NCBI GenBank assembly: GCA_963765545.1
Contig: CAVXWW010000005.1
Span: 17,514-81,513 of the forward strand
Direction: 5' to 3'
From: JARRPM01 sp963765545
GTDB taxonomy: Bacteria > Pseudomonadota > Gammaproteobacteria > Pseudomonadales > Halieaceae
DNA: 64,000 nt
Part shown: positions 53,195 through 63,546 of the stretch, piece by piece
How the letters are laid out: the number at the start of each line of letters is the position of its first letter
How positions within the stretch are numbered: the first letter of the stretch is position 1
The notes under the pieces: model-generated
What the model was told of the DNA's origin: nothing
Databases searched by the model: none
What the model saw: the letters and a program-made list of their open reading frames with translations, nothing else
Position numbers and translations under genes: made by a program

Positions 53195-54937
53195 ATGCTC
53201 TCGAAAATCCCCCTTACACCGCCTGCGACCCCTCTGCTGGATGCCATCGACCAGGGCGCAGCCCTGCGCCAATTAACAGCAGCTCAGCTGCTGGAGCTGA
53301 CGGAAGAGTTGCGTAGCTACCTGCTCTATTGCGTGGGCCAGTCCGGTGGCCACTTCGGGGCAGGGCTGGGCGTAGTAGAGCTTACGGTGGCCCTGCACTA
53401 TATCTACAACACGCCCCACGATCGCATTGTGTGGGATGTCGGTCACCAGACCTACCCCCACAAGATCCTGACCGGCCGCATGCGACAGATGCTCGATATA
53501 CGCCAGGCAGGCGGTCTCGCTGGCTTTCCCAGGCGCAGTGAGAGTGAGTATGACAACTTTGGTGTGGGCCACTCTTCGACGAGTATCTCCGCCGCCATGG
53601 GCATGGCGCTGGCGGCCAAACACCAGGGCAGCGATCGCAAGGTTATCGCTGTAATAGGTGATGGTGCCATCACAGGCGGGATGGCCTTCGAGGCGCTGGC
53701 TCATGCGGGTCATGCGCGCCCGAATATGCTGGTTATCCTCAACGATAACCAGATGTCCATAGGCCACAACAGGGGTGGCCTGGCTACCTATTTTGCCAAG
53801 ATCTGGGCCAGCAAGACCTACATCGCCATGCGCGAGGGCTCGAAAAAAGTGCTGGAGAAAATTCGCCCGGCCTGGGAACTGGCCAAGCGCACCGAGGAGC
53901 ACATGAAGGGTATGGTGGCGCCGGGCACCATGTTCGAAGAACTGGGCTTTCACTATATCGGACCACTGGATGGCCACGACCTGCCCGGCCTGATCCAGAC
54001 CATTGAGAATATGAAGGAGCTGGAAGGGCCGCAATTCCTCCACATACGCACCGTGAAGGGCAAGGGTTTTGCGCCTGCTGAGGCGGACCCTGTGGGGTAT
54101 CATGCAATCAACAAAATTGAGGCCAAACCCAAACCAACGGTATTGGCCGCCGGTGAACCGGGGAACCCGGTGGCGGCAGAGTCTCGACCTGCCGCACCTG
54201 TAATAGCCGCACCCCAGCCGCCGATGGTGAAACTGCCCAAATACCAGGAGGTATTCGGTCGTTGGCTATGCGATATGGCCGAGCGCGATGAGCGATTGAT
54301 CGGCATCACGCCCGCCATGTGCGAAGGCTCCGGCATGGTGGAGTTCGCAAAACGCTTCAAGGACCGTTACTACGACGTGGCCATTGCTGAACAGCACGCC
54401 ATTACCCTGGCTGCCGGCATGGCCTGTGACGGTATGAAACCGGTAGTGGCGATCTATTCCACCTTCCTGCAAAGAGGCTACGACCAACTTATTCACGATG
54501 TGGCATTACAAAACCTCGATGTGACCTTTGCGATCGATCGCGCAGGCCTGGTGGGCCAGGATGGCCCCACCCACCACGGCGCCTTCGACCTGAGTTTTCT
54601 GCGCTGTATACCCAACATGGTGATCGGCGCGCCATCGGACGAAAACGAGTGCCGGCAAATGTTGTACACCGCCTTTGCGCATAACGGCCCGGCTGCTATT
54701 CGCTACCCGAGAGGGACAGGCCCCGGGGCGATTATTGCGAATGAAATGACGGCGGTGGAAATTGGTAAGGCGGTGGAGGTTCGGCGGGGGGAGCGAGTGG
54801 CCATTTTGTGTTTTGGAACACTTCTGAAAGAAGCTGTGGCCGCTGGCGAGGAACTGAACGCTACCGTGGTGGATATGCGCTGGGTCAAGCCGATGGATGA
54901 GTCCGAAATGTTGGAGTCTGGTCGCCAGACGCCATGA
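53195..54937 (+). CDS. dxs: 1-deoxy-D-xylulose-5-phosphate synthase, 3' end frameshifted
   Basis: Thiamine diphosphate enzyme that condenses pyruvate and glyceraldehyde-3-phosphate, first step of the MEP isoprenoid pathway. Open frame covers 580 residues; typical DXS has 620-650. Seen motifs: SGGHFGAGLGVVELTVAL, GDGAITGGMAFEAL with the ThDP/Mg segment NDNQMSIGHNRGG, and DVAIAEQHAITLAAGMA. The frame breaks near 54917 after VVDMRWVKPMDESEMLE and stops at 54937, losing the C-terminal transketolase domain end. Coding for that part continues in other frames to about 55133. Confidence 0.93.
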   Translation: MLSKIPLTPPATPLLDAIDQGAALRQLTAAQLLELTEELRSYLLYCVGQSGGHFGAGLGVVELTVALHYIYNTPHDRIVWDVGHQTYPHKILTGRMRQMLDIRQAGGLAGFPRRSESEYDNFGVGHSSTSISAAMGMALAAKHQGSDRKVIAVIGDGAITGGMAFEALAHAGHARPNMLVILNDNQMSIGHNRGGLATYFAKIWASKTYIAMREGSKKVLEKIRPAWELAKRTEEHMKGMVAPGTMFEELGFHYIGPLDGHDLPGLIQTIENMKELEGPQFLHIRTVKGKGFAPAEADPVGYHAINKIEAKPKPTVLAAGEPGNPVAAESRPAAPVIAAPQPPMVKLPKYQEVFGRWLCDMAERDERLIGITPAMCEGSGMVEFAKRFKDRYYDVAIAEQHAITLAAGMACDGMKPVVAIYSTFLQRGYDQLIHDVALQNLDVTFAIDRAGLVGQDGPTHHGAFDLSFLRCIPNMVIGAPSDENECRQMLYTAFAHNGPAAIRYPRGTGPGAIIANEMTAVEIGKAVEVRRGERVAILCFGTLLKEAVAAGEELNATVVDMRWVKPMDESEMLESGRQTP

Positions 54938-55133
54938 GCTGCTGGTCACGGTCGAGGAAAATGCTATTGCGGCGGGGCGGGGTCAGCGTGTAGAGTGAGT
55001 TTTTTGCGGCGCTGAAAAGGATACAAAACTCCCATTGCAAATCTCGGATTGCCAGACGAATTCGTGGAACATGGTGACCACGCCAAGCAACTGTCTTCTG
55101 AGGCTTGGACCGCGAGGGCATAATCGCAGCATA
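54938..55133 (+). pseudogene. dxs: Out-of-frame C-terminal remainder of dxs
   Basis: The next 196 bases still encode DXS C-terminal sequence, but in changing frames: HELLVTVEENAIA (from about 54932), GGAGSA (from about 54972), EFFAALKRIQNS, GLPDEFVEHGDHAKQL (from about 55050) and GLDREGIIAA just before a TAA at about 55131-55133. At least four single-base shifts are needed to join them (one extra T near 54917, one missing G near 54971, others near 54990 and 55040). With them corrected, the protein would be about 645 residues, the normal length. Confidence 0.8.
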
Positions 55134-55331
55134 ACTGAAACTTTCATGGTGGATAACGCAGCTAGACCGCCTGCCGCCCTGAAATTCCCGGAGGCCCGGG
55201 AATTGGCTGCCAAGAGTTTACATGAATCGCCCAGACACCATTCTCCGTCAAACAGTATTTACCACCATGACCCATGGAATGAACGAAACATCAATTCAAT
55301 TGTTCCTCAATTAGACCATCGGTATTTGACA

Positions 55332-56043
55332 ATGAGAACCGTCGAAAAAAGGTCGAAAACCCTCGTCAGGGTATGCCAGGATTTTATTGGACGCAGAAGA
55401 CCTGTCTAAGTCTTAGCCTACTTGATGTCGGCAGTTCCAGCGGGATAATAGACGATTTCCTGGCGGACTATTTCAAGTATGTTGCGGGCATCGATATCGA
55501 TGAGCCCGCAATGGCATCACGCAAAGCCAAATTTGACAAAGCCAATCTCGATTTTGCCACACGGTGATGCCATGAATCTTGCGCAGAAAGACGATAGCGT
55601 GGACGTAGTCGTATGCTCCCACGTTTATGAGCATGTCCCGAACGCAAAGAAAATGTTGACTCAGAAATCTTTCGGGTACTCAAACCTGGCGGAATTTGTT
55701 ATTTTTCGGGCAATAATCGAGTAATGTATAATGGAGCCTCACTACAGGCTACCCTTTCTTTCACTACTTCCTCGCCGAATTGCCCACATGTATATGCGAC
55801 TGGCAGGCAAAGGCGAGTATTACCATGAGCAACACTCGGGTACTGGGCATTGAGGCGGCTATGGCGCCGTTTGAGATCACAGATTACTCGGAAAAAATGA
55901 TTTCCGATCCCGAATAGTTCGCGGTCGACTATATGCTTCAAGCAGGTTCAACAAAATGGCGACTGGCGTATTTCATTGCTCGCAACATCAAATGGGCGAC
56001 ACCACATATTTGGATTTTGAAAAAACCCAAACAGCTTGCATGA
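55332..56043 (+). pseudogene. Class I SAM-dependent methyltransferase, multiply frameshifted
   Basis: A methyltransferase of about 235 residues is spread over several frames. It may start MRTVEKRSKTLVRVCQDFIG at 55332. SAM-binding motif I LLDVGSSSGIIDDFL follows, then GIDIDEPAM, then in the next frame DDSVDVVVCSHVYEHVPNAKKM, then EIFRVLKPGGICYFSGNNR, then MEPHYRLPFLSLLPRRIAHM, and finally FEITDYSEKM and KWRLAYFIARNIKWATPHIW, ending TGA 56041-56043. This type occurs in surface-polysaccharide loci. At least four shifts break it. Bases 55134-55331, before it, hold nothing recognisable. Confidence 0.75.
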
Positions 56044-56060
56044 TACCCCGGATGTTAAGC

Positions 56061-57194
56061 ATGAGTAACAAGCCTAAAATACTACTGGTCACTAGAAACT
56101 TCCCACCGCTAATCGGCGGCATGGAGAGACTGATGCAACAGACAGCTCTGGGCATGTCAGATTATGCCGACGTGACTATCGTGGGACCCAGTGGCTGCAG
56201 AGCATATTGCCCTGAAAATGCCTCTGCCATTGAAGTACCTCCTGGTCTCGGGCTATTCCTTTTGCTTTCTTGCTGGCATGCCGCAAAAGCCTGCCGAAAA
56301 GGCCGGTTCACGCTGCTCATCGGCGGAAGCGGCCTGGTTGCACCAGTGCTCATACTGTTGCGTATTCTGTTTGGCGGTAAAACACTGGTTTTCGTCCACG
56401 GCCTGGATCTGGTCGTCCGGAGTTTCCTATACCAAAAACTTTTTATCCGCAGCATTCGGGTGACAGACCACGTGGTCGCAAATAGCCGAAATACGCTAAA
56501 AATCGCTATTGAAAAAGGTGTCCCCGAAAAAAGGATTACAATAATAAATCCCGGGACAAAAGTGCCAGAGCTTGCCAATATACAAAGCAGAGCAGACTTC
56601 CTCACAAATATGAGCATTCCTTTTGGCAAAGTGATGATTTTCGTGGGCCGGATTACCCGTCGCAAGGGTCTTTCGAAATTTATTCAACATAGCCTACCCC
56701 TCATTCTAAGGGAAGAGCCAGATGCCGGACTGGTCGTGGTGGGCGATAACCCCAATCAAGCTCTTACAAAGTACGGAGAGGCCCGGGAAGTGACGGAAGT
56801 CGTGTCCGGACTAAACCTGACAGACCGGGTGGTATTTCTGGGAAGGCTCAATGACGATGAGTTAGCTGCTTGTTACGTAGCTGCTGATGTACAAATTTTC
56901 CCACTCATTGATATCCCCGGTGATGTTGAGGGCTTCGGGATGGTGGCGATAGAGGCAGCCGCCTGCGGCACTCCAACGGCGGCCTTTGCGGCCGGCGGTG
57001 TCGCCGATGCGATTTCTACTGACAACGGGGTACTGATAGAACCTCAAGAATATGAGTTACTGGCAAAAGCGATAATCAGAATCCTCCGAGACGGCAAACC
57101 TGATGCCGCCACTTGTAGGAAATACGCCAGCCAATTCAATTGGGACAGATACAATGAAGAGGTCAGATCAGTTGTTAGCTGCATGGAAAAATAA
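56061..57194 (+). CDS. Family 4 glycosyltransferase (GT-B)
   Basis: Intact glycosyltransferase of 377 residues. N-terminal domain starts KILLVTRNFPPLIGGMERL; the C-terminal nucleotide-sugar domain has FVGRITRRKGLSKFI, VVFLGRLNDDELAACY and the EX7E motif in EGFGMVAIEAAACGTP. Retaining GT4 enzymes add sugars from UDP or GDP donors to lipid-linked glycans at the inner membrane. An ATG at 56040 overlaps the methyltransferase stop (ATGA) and could also be the start. Confidence 0.9.
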   Translation: MSNKPKILLVTRNFPPLIGGMERLMQQTALGMSDYADVTIVGPSGCRAYCPENASAIEVPPGLGLFLLLSCWHAAKACRKGRFTLLIGGSGLVAPVLILLRILFGGKTLVFVHGLDLVVRSFLYQKLFIRSIRVTDHVVANSRNTLKIAIEKGVPEKRITIINPGTKVPELANIQSRADFLTNMSIPFGKVMIFVGRITRRKGLSKFIQHSLPLILREEPDAGLVVVGDNPNQALTKYGEAREVTEVVSGLNLTDRVVFLGRLNDDELAACYVAADVQIFPLIDIPGDVEGFGMVAIEAAACGTPTAAFAAGGVADAISTDNGVLIEPQEYELLAKAIIRILRDGKPDAATCRKYASQFNWDRYNEEVRSVVSCMEK

Positions 57195-57203
57195 CTGGGA
57201 GCC

Positions 57204-58358
57204 ATGCAGATTATGAGGAAAAGCATAGTCTACTACCATCCAAGAGCAGTAAAGGAGCAACCCGATCGGGGCAGTGATCTGCGAGTGGCCAGGATGCTCA
57301 ATGCATTTCAACAACTGGATTATGAGGTAATTCTCATAGCTGGTGAGGCCCGCATAAGACACAAAAAAATCTCGGAACTCAAATCCCGCATATCTGCTGG
57401 ACTAAAGATCGAATATGTATACGCCGAATCCACCAACGCACCAATCATATTTGCCGACAAAAAAATGATGCCCTCAAATTTCTTTCGGGACTACGCGTTC
57501 TTCGCCTGGCTAAAAAAGCAAAAAATCCCATTTGGCGCTTTCTATCGCGATGTATATTGGAGATTTGATTTTTTCAAACAACAGCTAGCCTGGCCATTTA
57601 ATATTTTATTGAAGCCTCTTTACTACCTCGATTGGTACATATACGACAAATACAGCACCAAAATGTTTTTGCCGTCCGAAACCATGAATCTCCACCTTCC
57701 AAAAAAAAGAGAAGAAAGAGAATTTGAGGCATTACCACCAGGGTTCGATACCTCAACGACACCTAGCCCAGTCGTTGAGGTAAGTAGCAAACCACCTCTT
57801 AAACTCCTGTACGTCGGCGGGATTGAACCCACGGTTTATAACATTTCCGCGCTATTGGAAATCATAGCAGGACGAAATGACTTACAGTTGACGATATGTT
57901 GCCGACTTCCGGAATGGCAGAAGTATGGAAAAATTTACCAAGCCTACATGACTGAGAACATTCAACTGGTGCACGTAAACAGCGAACAGCTGGCCCGCTA
58001 CTATCATGAGTCTGACGCATTCCTGATGCTCATGGGGTACTCCGAATACATGGATTTTGCGATGCCTGTAAAGTTATTCGAGTCTATCGGGTACGCTGTC
58101 CCAATAATCTCACTTAATCAAAAAGAGGTGGCGAAATATATTCAATCACACAAGATTGGATGGGTGATCGATAAATTTGATGACCTCGATGAACTCCTAA
58201 GTGAAATAGCGAACAATAGATCCATCTTGTCTGAAAAGCACAACAACCTGATGCTGCACCGAAAAGACTGTTCCTGGAACGCCAGAGCAAGACAAGTTGA
58301 CCAATCTCTCTCGATCAGTCAAGACCATGCCACCGATGTGAGCCAGGCAGAACTATAG
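57204..58358 (+). CDS. Glycosyltransferase (GT-B fold, GT4-like)
   Basis: Intact protein of 384 residues, preceded by GGGAG 5 bases before the ATG. The N-terminal part YYHPRAVKEQPDRGSDLRVARM and the C-terminal LKLLYVGGIEPTVYNISAL, SDAFLMLMGYSEYMDFAMP and KLFESIGYAVPIISL are typical of GT-B enzymes of polysaccharide loci, with the donor-binding region near MPVKLFE. Linkage and sugar cannot be told. Its gene is AT-richer than those before dxs. Confidence 0.82.
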   Translation: MQIMRKSIVYYHPRAVKEQPDRGSDLRVARMLNAFQQLDYEVILIAGEARIRHKKISELKSRISAGLKIEYVYAESTNAPIIFADKKMMPSNFFRDYAFFAWLKKQKIPFGAFYRDVYWRFDFFKQQLAWPFNILLKPLYYLDWYIYDKYSTKMFLPSETMNLHLPKKREEREFEALPPGFDTSTTPSPVVEVSSKPPLKLLYVGGIEPTVYNISALLEIIAGRNDLQLTICCRLPEWQKYGKIYQAYMTENIQLVHVNSEQLARYYHESDAFLMLMGYSEYMDFAMPVKLFESIGYAVPIISLNQKEVAKYIQSHKIGWVIDKFDDLDELLSEIANNRSILSEKHNNLMLHRKDCSWNARARQVDQSLSISQDHATDVSQAEL

Positions 58359-58454
58359 TGATTCATACACTCTAAATATCCCCACTACAGTCAGCGGGTA
58401 ACGCGATAGTGCTTCCATTTGATAACCGTGATTGAGAACAACGACGAAAAGCCT

Positions 58455-59784
58455 ATGGATAGAAAACACTCTTTCGCTCTGTAGGAACTCTGGCCAGTGG
58501 AACAGCAATAGCACAATTACTACTTCTACTGTGCCTGCCTATAATTACGCGCCTTTACTCTCCTGATGAGTTCGGCGTCTTCGCAATCTATACCGCCTGG
58601 GTTTCCATGCTTGCCATTGTTGCAAGCCTGAGGCTGGAAATAGCTCTTCCCCTTCCTGAAACAGATGTAGACGCGGCCGGCATACTAATAATTGCCATAA
58701 TCAGCATTCTCACTTTTAGCGGTTTCTCGGGACCGCAGGATCACTATTTCCAGCGATATACTCTCAATCCCTGGGTACTGAAAAATTAGGCTTGCTCACC
58801 TGGGCCGTACCAACGGGCGTGCTCGTAACTTCGACATACAGCGTTCTACAGTACTGGGCGTCTCGAAAGAGGCGATACAAAATTACGGCAAATGTAAGAG
58901 TCGCACAGTCCGCAATCGAGACCTCTGCACAGATAGGCTCCGGGTTCTATGCATTAGGGGGGCTCGGGCTGATAGGCGGCCAAATCGCTGGCCGACTAGT
59001 TGCAGTATTTTTTCTGGCTATATCGACATACAGAGACGTCGCACCCGCGAGATCACTTATTACCCGGAAAAGAATTAAATTTCTAGCACACCACTATCGT
59101 CGATTCCCTCTACTCTCAACTCCCGACGCCCTAATAAACAGTTCCGGGTTGCAGGCTGCAATAATACTCATAGCAGTATTTGTTGATGCGGCCGCAGCAG
59201 GGATTCTCTTTCTGGCCATTAGAATCCTACAGCTACCAATCGGTTTATTGGTGAAACCAATCTCCCAAGTATATCTTACCGAATTGCCGAAACACATTCG
59301 CGAAGGTAACGACAGCTTTCTCACAGCACAAGTACTGAAAAACCTAATCGATTATGCAGTCGGACCCATTTTGTTCATAGCGATTACCGCCAACATATTT
59401 CTTGATTTTTTCCTAGGAGAACAATGGGGCATGGCTGGTTGGATAATGACCTGGATGACTCCTTGGATGATATTGCTGATGCTGGTTTCGCCTATATCAA
59501 TAATACTGCAGGCGAAAGACATGTCGCATGTCTCATTAGTGGTAAACTGCCTCGGCTTTGCCATGCGATGCGTACCAATAGCGATCTTGGGCTGGCAAGG
59601 CCTGGGCACTTATATTCCTGAGGTCTTTGCGATATGTTCAGCTTTGTTTTACCTTATCCGCTTGTTCATCTGCATGAGTTTCGCTAACGTCAGTGCAGCG
59701 GAAGTATTTTGCAGGCGAAAAAGTATTTTTATCTTTTTGGCATGGCTAACGACGAGCGTCGTTCTTAGACTCATATTTTCATAA
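58455..59784 (+). pseudogene. Polysaccharide flippase (Wzx-like), frameshifted
   Basis: A multi-spanning membrane protein of about 440 residues in at least three frames. Probable start ATG 58455 (MDRK); loss of one A in the following A run puts TLFRSVGTLASGTAIAQLLL in the next frame, which runs on through LPIITRLYSPDEFGVFAIYT and LRLEIALPLPETD. A second shift near 58740-58780 leads to SLGTEKLGLLTWAVPTG and then an open stretch to 59784 with eight or more helices. The segment RLYSPDEFGVFAIYTAWVS is typical of the oligosaccharide flippase family that moves lipid-linked units across the inner membrane. Confidence 0.8.
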
Positions 59785-59920
59785 CACTTGATGGCGCTTT
59801 AACTTCGCTTGACTCTATAGCATTTCCTGGAGCCGGCTATAAGGTACAGCAAATTCAGCTGAATCTTAGCTTGAGCACTAGCCGCTACATTGCAGATTAC
59901 AGTAGGGAGCCGATAGATAA

Positions 59921-61166
59921 GTGTCGTTAGTCAAAGTAATTCTTGTCACCTCGTCATTCCCGTTTCTTCCTGGCGAACAATTTATCGAGTCAGAGATGAA
60001 GTACTGGGAGCAGCGAAGAGATGTGACAATACGGCTTATTCCACTGACAGCGGGAATAGGAAAAATACGCAAGACCCCCCCTAACGCTCATTTGGATATG
60101 CGCCTAGCGGAGCGAAACCTCTCGAAGTCATCTAGCAGGCTGATACGAATCTTCCGAGTAATATTAGGCAAGGGCATGCTTGAGGAATGGGGTTATGAGA
60201 CGGACAATCGAATAAAAAAATTGCCATACATGCTGGCATCAATCGAAAAAATCGAGGCGTACAAACAGGCCTTCGATAGCATACTGCCAACAATTTCAGA
60301 GCTGGACAACACTGTCGTTTATTGCTATTGGCACAACGAAGCCTGCTACGCGCTGCAGGATCTTAAAGCGAAATATGGATATAAGCTGATATCTCGAACG
60401 CATCGACACGATCTATATAGTGCCGAAAGACCTCACCATTACATGCCCTCCAAAGAGACGATATATCGACAACATAGATTCGTTATATGCACTTTCAGAT
60501 TCGGCGACAGAGTATTTGGTTCGTGAATATCATTTTCGACAGAACCAGGTAAAGAAAGCTGGCCTTGGAGTTCTGGCAAGAGAGATTGTTACATCACCTT
60601 CAGAGGTTGGACACGTACAGATGGTATCGTGTTCAAACTTGGTCGAAGTCAAGAGAGTTGAGATAATAATTGACCTTCTTCAGGTGCTCTCAAGAAATAA
60701 GGAACTACAGATACATTGGACTCATATCGGTTCCGGACCACTCAAGAGATCTATCTCAAAATCACTTTAAGAGAACTCTGGGTAAAGCTGAGAATGTGTC
60801 CTACAGGATGGCTGGGGAGCTTAGTAACGATGAGGTATTCGAATTTATCGAAATAACCAGGTGGACTTTTTTATCAATGTAAGTCGCTCCGAGGGGCAGC
60901 CCGTATCCATAATGGAAGCGATGAGTTGCTCAATCTCCATCGTCGCACCCGATGTAGGTGGAGTATCCGAAATGCTGGAAGATGGAGCCGATGGTATTGT
61001 ATTTGAGCCCAAGCGAACCGCTTCAGATATTGCTGACCACTTAAGCAAAATGGGCTTCCTTAAGGATATCAGGTATCGGAAGTCCGCATTCAACTCCTAC
61101 TCCAAACTATTCGATGCAGACAAAGTTTATCCTGAATTTATACAATCTATCCTCAAGAAAGTTTAG
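59921..61166 (+). pseudogene. Family 4 glycosyltransferase, frameshifted
   Basis: Starts with a GTG at 59921 (VKVILVTSSFPFLPGEQFIE). The first frame runs to about 60450 (YKLISRTHRHDLYSAERP), then the reading continues in a second frame with DNIDSLYALSDSATEYLV and then GSGPLKRSI, a third with NVSYRMAGELSNDEVFEF and a fourth with FFINVSRSEGQPVSIMEAM, which is the EX7E region of GT4 enzymes, and APDVGGVSEMLEDGADGIVF. The four frames join to a complete protein of about 410 residues with three shifts (near 60460, 60750 and 60865). Confidence 0.8.
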
Positions 61167-61212
61167 ATGATCTTCGCCCAGACTCTCATCCTTATAAGAG
61201 CTAATTGAAATA

Positions 61213-62302
61213 ATGAATCAGCTAGATAAGTCGATTTTCGGAAAAACGTACCGCTTCACCTGTGAAGATATTTTTTCCAGCGTTCTGAAAAGTTCTATTG
61301 AACTCTACCCAGACGCAAATACCATTAATATTGATGTGCATATCTTTATTACTGCCAAAATGCTCTCCCCGAAGCCAAGGTCGCAAAACCCAAAATCGCA
61401 TCAAAGCCATGACTATGGCATGAACACTTCGGTGGGACGACACCGAATAGCCTGGTCCAGAACCGAGGAGGGTACCCTGAAGTCTATACTTGAGTATGGC
61501 AGGCTTCAATATCTCGTCTCCCAAATATACAAATATGGAGGCAAGGAATGCTCAACAGAAGTGGAATTGTTTGAGCAGGCTTTACATGAACTCAGTACTG
61601 GTGCCATCCGTCTATTTTTTTGAAGATAGAGTACCCCTGCACTCAGCGGCGATTAGAAACGACTCCAAATCAATTATTTTTGCCGGAACAGGAGGGGTGG
61701 GAAAGTCGTCTGCCTTGCTGGCGCTGCGTAACATGCCATCAACGGGATTTATTTCTGATGATATATCCATAATTGATGCAGAAGGCAAAATTTACGGCAA
61801 CATGGCTTGGCCAAAAATCTATGGTTACAACTGCAAGGGAAGCGACTTCACATCCACGCTATTGAAGAACCGGGGTCTGCTCGATCGACTGCACTTTTCT
61901 GTTCGAAACAGAATCAACCCAAATACAGTGCGTCGAAAGTTACGACCTGATGTACTCTATCAAAAAGATGCGTCACCCACCAGGTGCAGTACGCTCTATT
62001 ACTTGTTCAGAGAAGATTCATCAGAATTCTCGATTTCCGACCTCTCCAAAGATTCCGCTATCTCAATGTCTATATCCGTAATGCTTAGTGAATACGCTTT
62101 TTTTCACAATCATATCCATTGGGAGGAATATAATTCGCTAGGCTCGGATACAAAGCCAATGCTCAGCATGCAGGAAGTAGTCAAAAATTGGCGCCGGACT
62201 TTAAGTAGCGCCCTTGGAGACGTTGAGGTGAAAAAAATTTCCGTACCGCTAAACGCCACACATAAAGCTTATCTCGACCAGGTGCTTGTATGGGGCAAAT
62301 AG
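61213..62302 (+). pseudogene. HPr kinase-like P-loop protein, frameshifted
   Basis: About 360 residues in two frames. The first (61213 to about 61587) starts MNQLDKSIFGKTYRF and ends with a region resembling the N-terminal half of HprK-related proteins. After one shift, the second contains VPLHSAAI (conserved His), the Walker A FAGTGGVGKSSALLAL and GFISDDISIID (acidic pair), the HprK/P core. The family appears in sugar-polymer and peptide clusters as a kinase of unknown target. It ends 107 bases before the convergent aminotransferase gene, a gap with nothing recognisable apart from a short A run. Confidence 0.7.
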
Positions 62303-62408
62303 ACCACGCGCGGTGCAACCCCCGCTGAACTCACGGATGTGCTTCAAGCAATAATTCGTATTTCAGAGAAAGGCTTGCTAAGATCAAGGCAGATAAAAAA
62401 AGAAACAA

Positions 62409-63546
62409 CTATTTTTGGATGGCAAGAGAAGTTGCAATGCCTGTAACGTCAGCGTTACCCAAATATGGATGCATGGGCAAGCTGAAAACCTCTCCCGATG
62501 CCTTTTCGGCTACTGGATAATCCGCATCATCAAAATCAAATCGACTAAAGGCTTTTTGCTGGTGCATGCACTTTTTATAGTAAATCATAGAGGGGGTATT
62601 GATCTCAGCCAGCCTCTCAATCATTCTGTCTCTGCAGGGTGACCTAAGAGTGTACTGGGCCCAGGCACTACGATATCCATCCGGAACCAATGGCTTAACG
62701 CAGTTCTCCGGCACATCTCGATGATACAAATCTGCTATTTCATCGCGCCTAACCAACTCTGCAGGGAATGCGTCCAGCTTCTCCAATAAAACAGCGGCCT
62801 GGATAGTGTCAAGGCGACTGTTAAGTCCTATGCGAACATTGTCGTACTTATTGCTCCCCTGACCATGGACACGACACGATTTAATAATTTCGGCCAGATC
62901 GTCACTGTCGGTAAATAAAGCACCTCCATCTCCGTAACAACCCAATGGCTTTGCGGGAAAAAAACTGGTAGTCGCTATATCTCCAAATGCCCCTGCCCGC
63001 CTACCATTCAATTCTGCGCCAAATCCCTGTGCAGCGTCTTCAATTAGTTTCAGCCCATAGGTTTTGGCTATTGGTTCCAGCGAATGATAATCCGCAGGAA
63101 GACCAAACAGATCTACGGCTATTATCGCCTTGGGGTTTAGTTCACCTCGGGCCATGTTCTGCCTATTTTCGCCTCAAGCTTCACTGGACAAATGTTGAAC
63201 GTTTGCTCATCGAACACCCAGCAAAAACCGGCGTAGCGCCAGCCAGAGCAATGACCTCCGCAGTGGCAAAGAAAGTAAAGGTAGTAGTAAAAACTGCATC
63301 ACCAGGCCCGATCTCAAACGCCATCAGGGCGAGCTGCAATGCATCGGTACCATTTGCACAGGTTATAGCATTTTTTACCCCGACGTAATCTGCCAGCCTC
63401 TCTTCCAACTCGCCGACCTCCGGGCCCATAATATAACGACCATGATCCAGAACAATCTGAATACGTCGATCAATATTCGTTTTTAGTTCTCGATACTGCG
63501 ACTGAAGATCGATAAATTTCACTTCCTTGTAGTTCATACTAGGCAT
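62409..63546 (-). pseudogene. wbpE: DegT/DnrJ/EryC1 aminotransferase (WbpE-like), frameshifted
   Basis: PLP-dependent sugar aminotransferase of about 370 residues. The N-terminal frame starts KFIDLQSQYRELKTNID, GRYIMGPEVGELE, TCANGTDALQLALMAF, then stops near 63181. An intermediate stretch reads FDEQTFNICPVKLEAKIGRT in another frame, and the C-terminal frame (62409-63155) has AIIAVDLFGLPADYH, the PLP-Lys segment SFFPAKPLGCYGDGGA and RIGLNSRLDTIQAAVL. The likely job is making the 3-amino sugar of UDP-GlcNAc(3NH2)A. Two shifts, near 63210 and 63150, break it. Confidence 0.82.

Noticed and set aside
54900..55140. Programmed frameshifting in dxs
   Set aside because: Four or more shifts in 230 bases in both directions, with no slippery site or pseudoknot, cannot be programmed.
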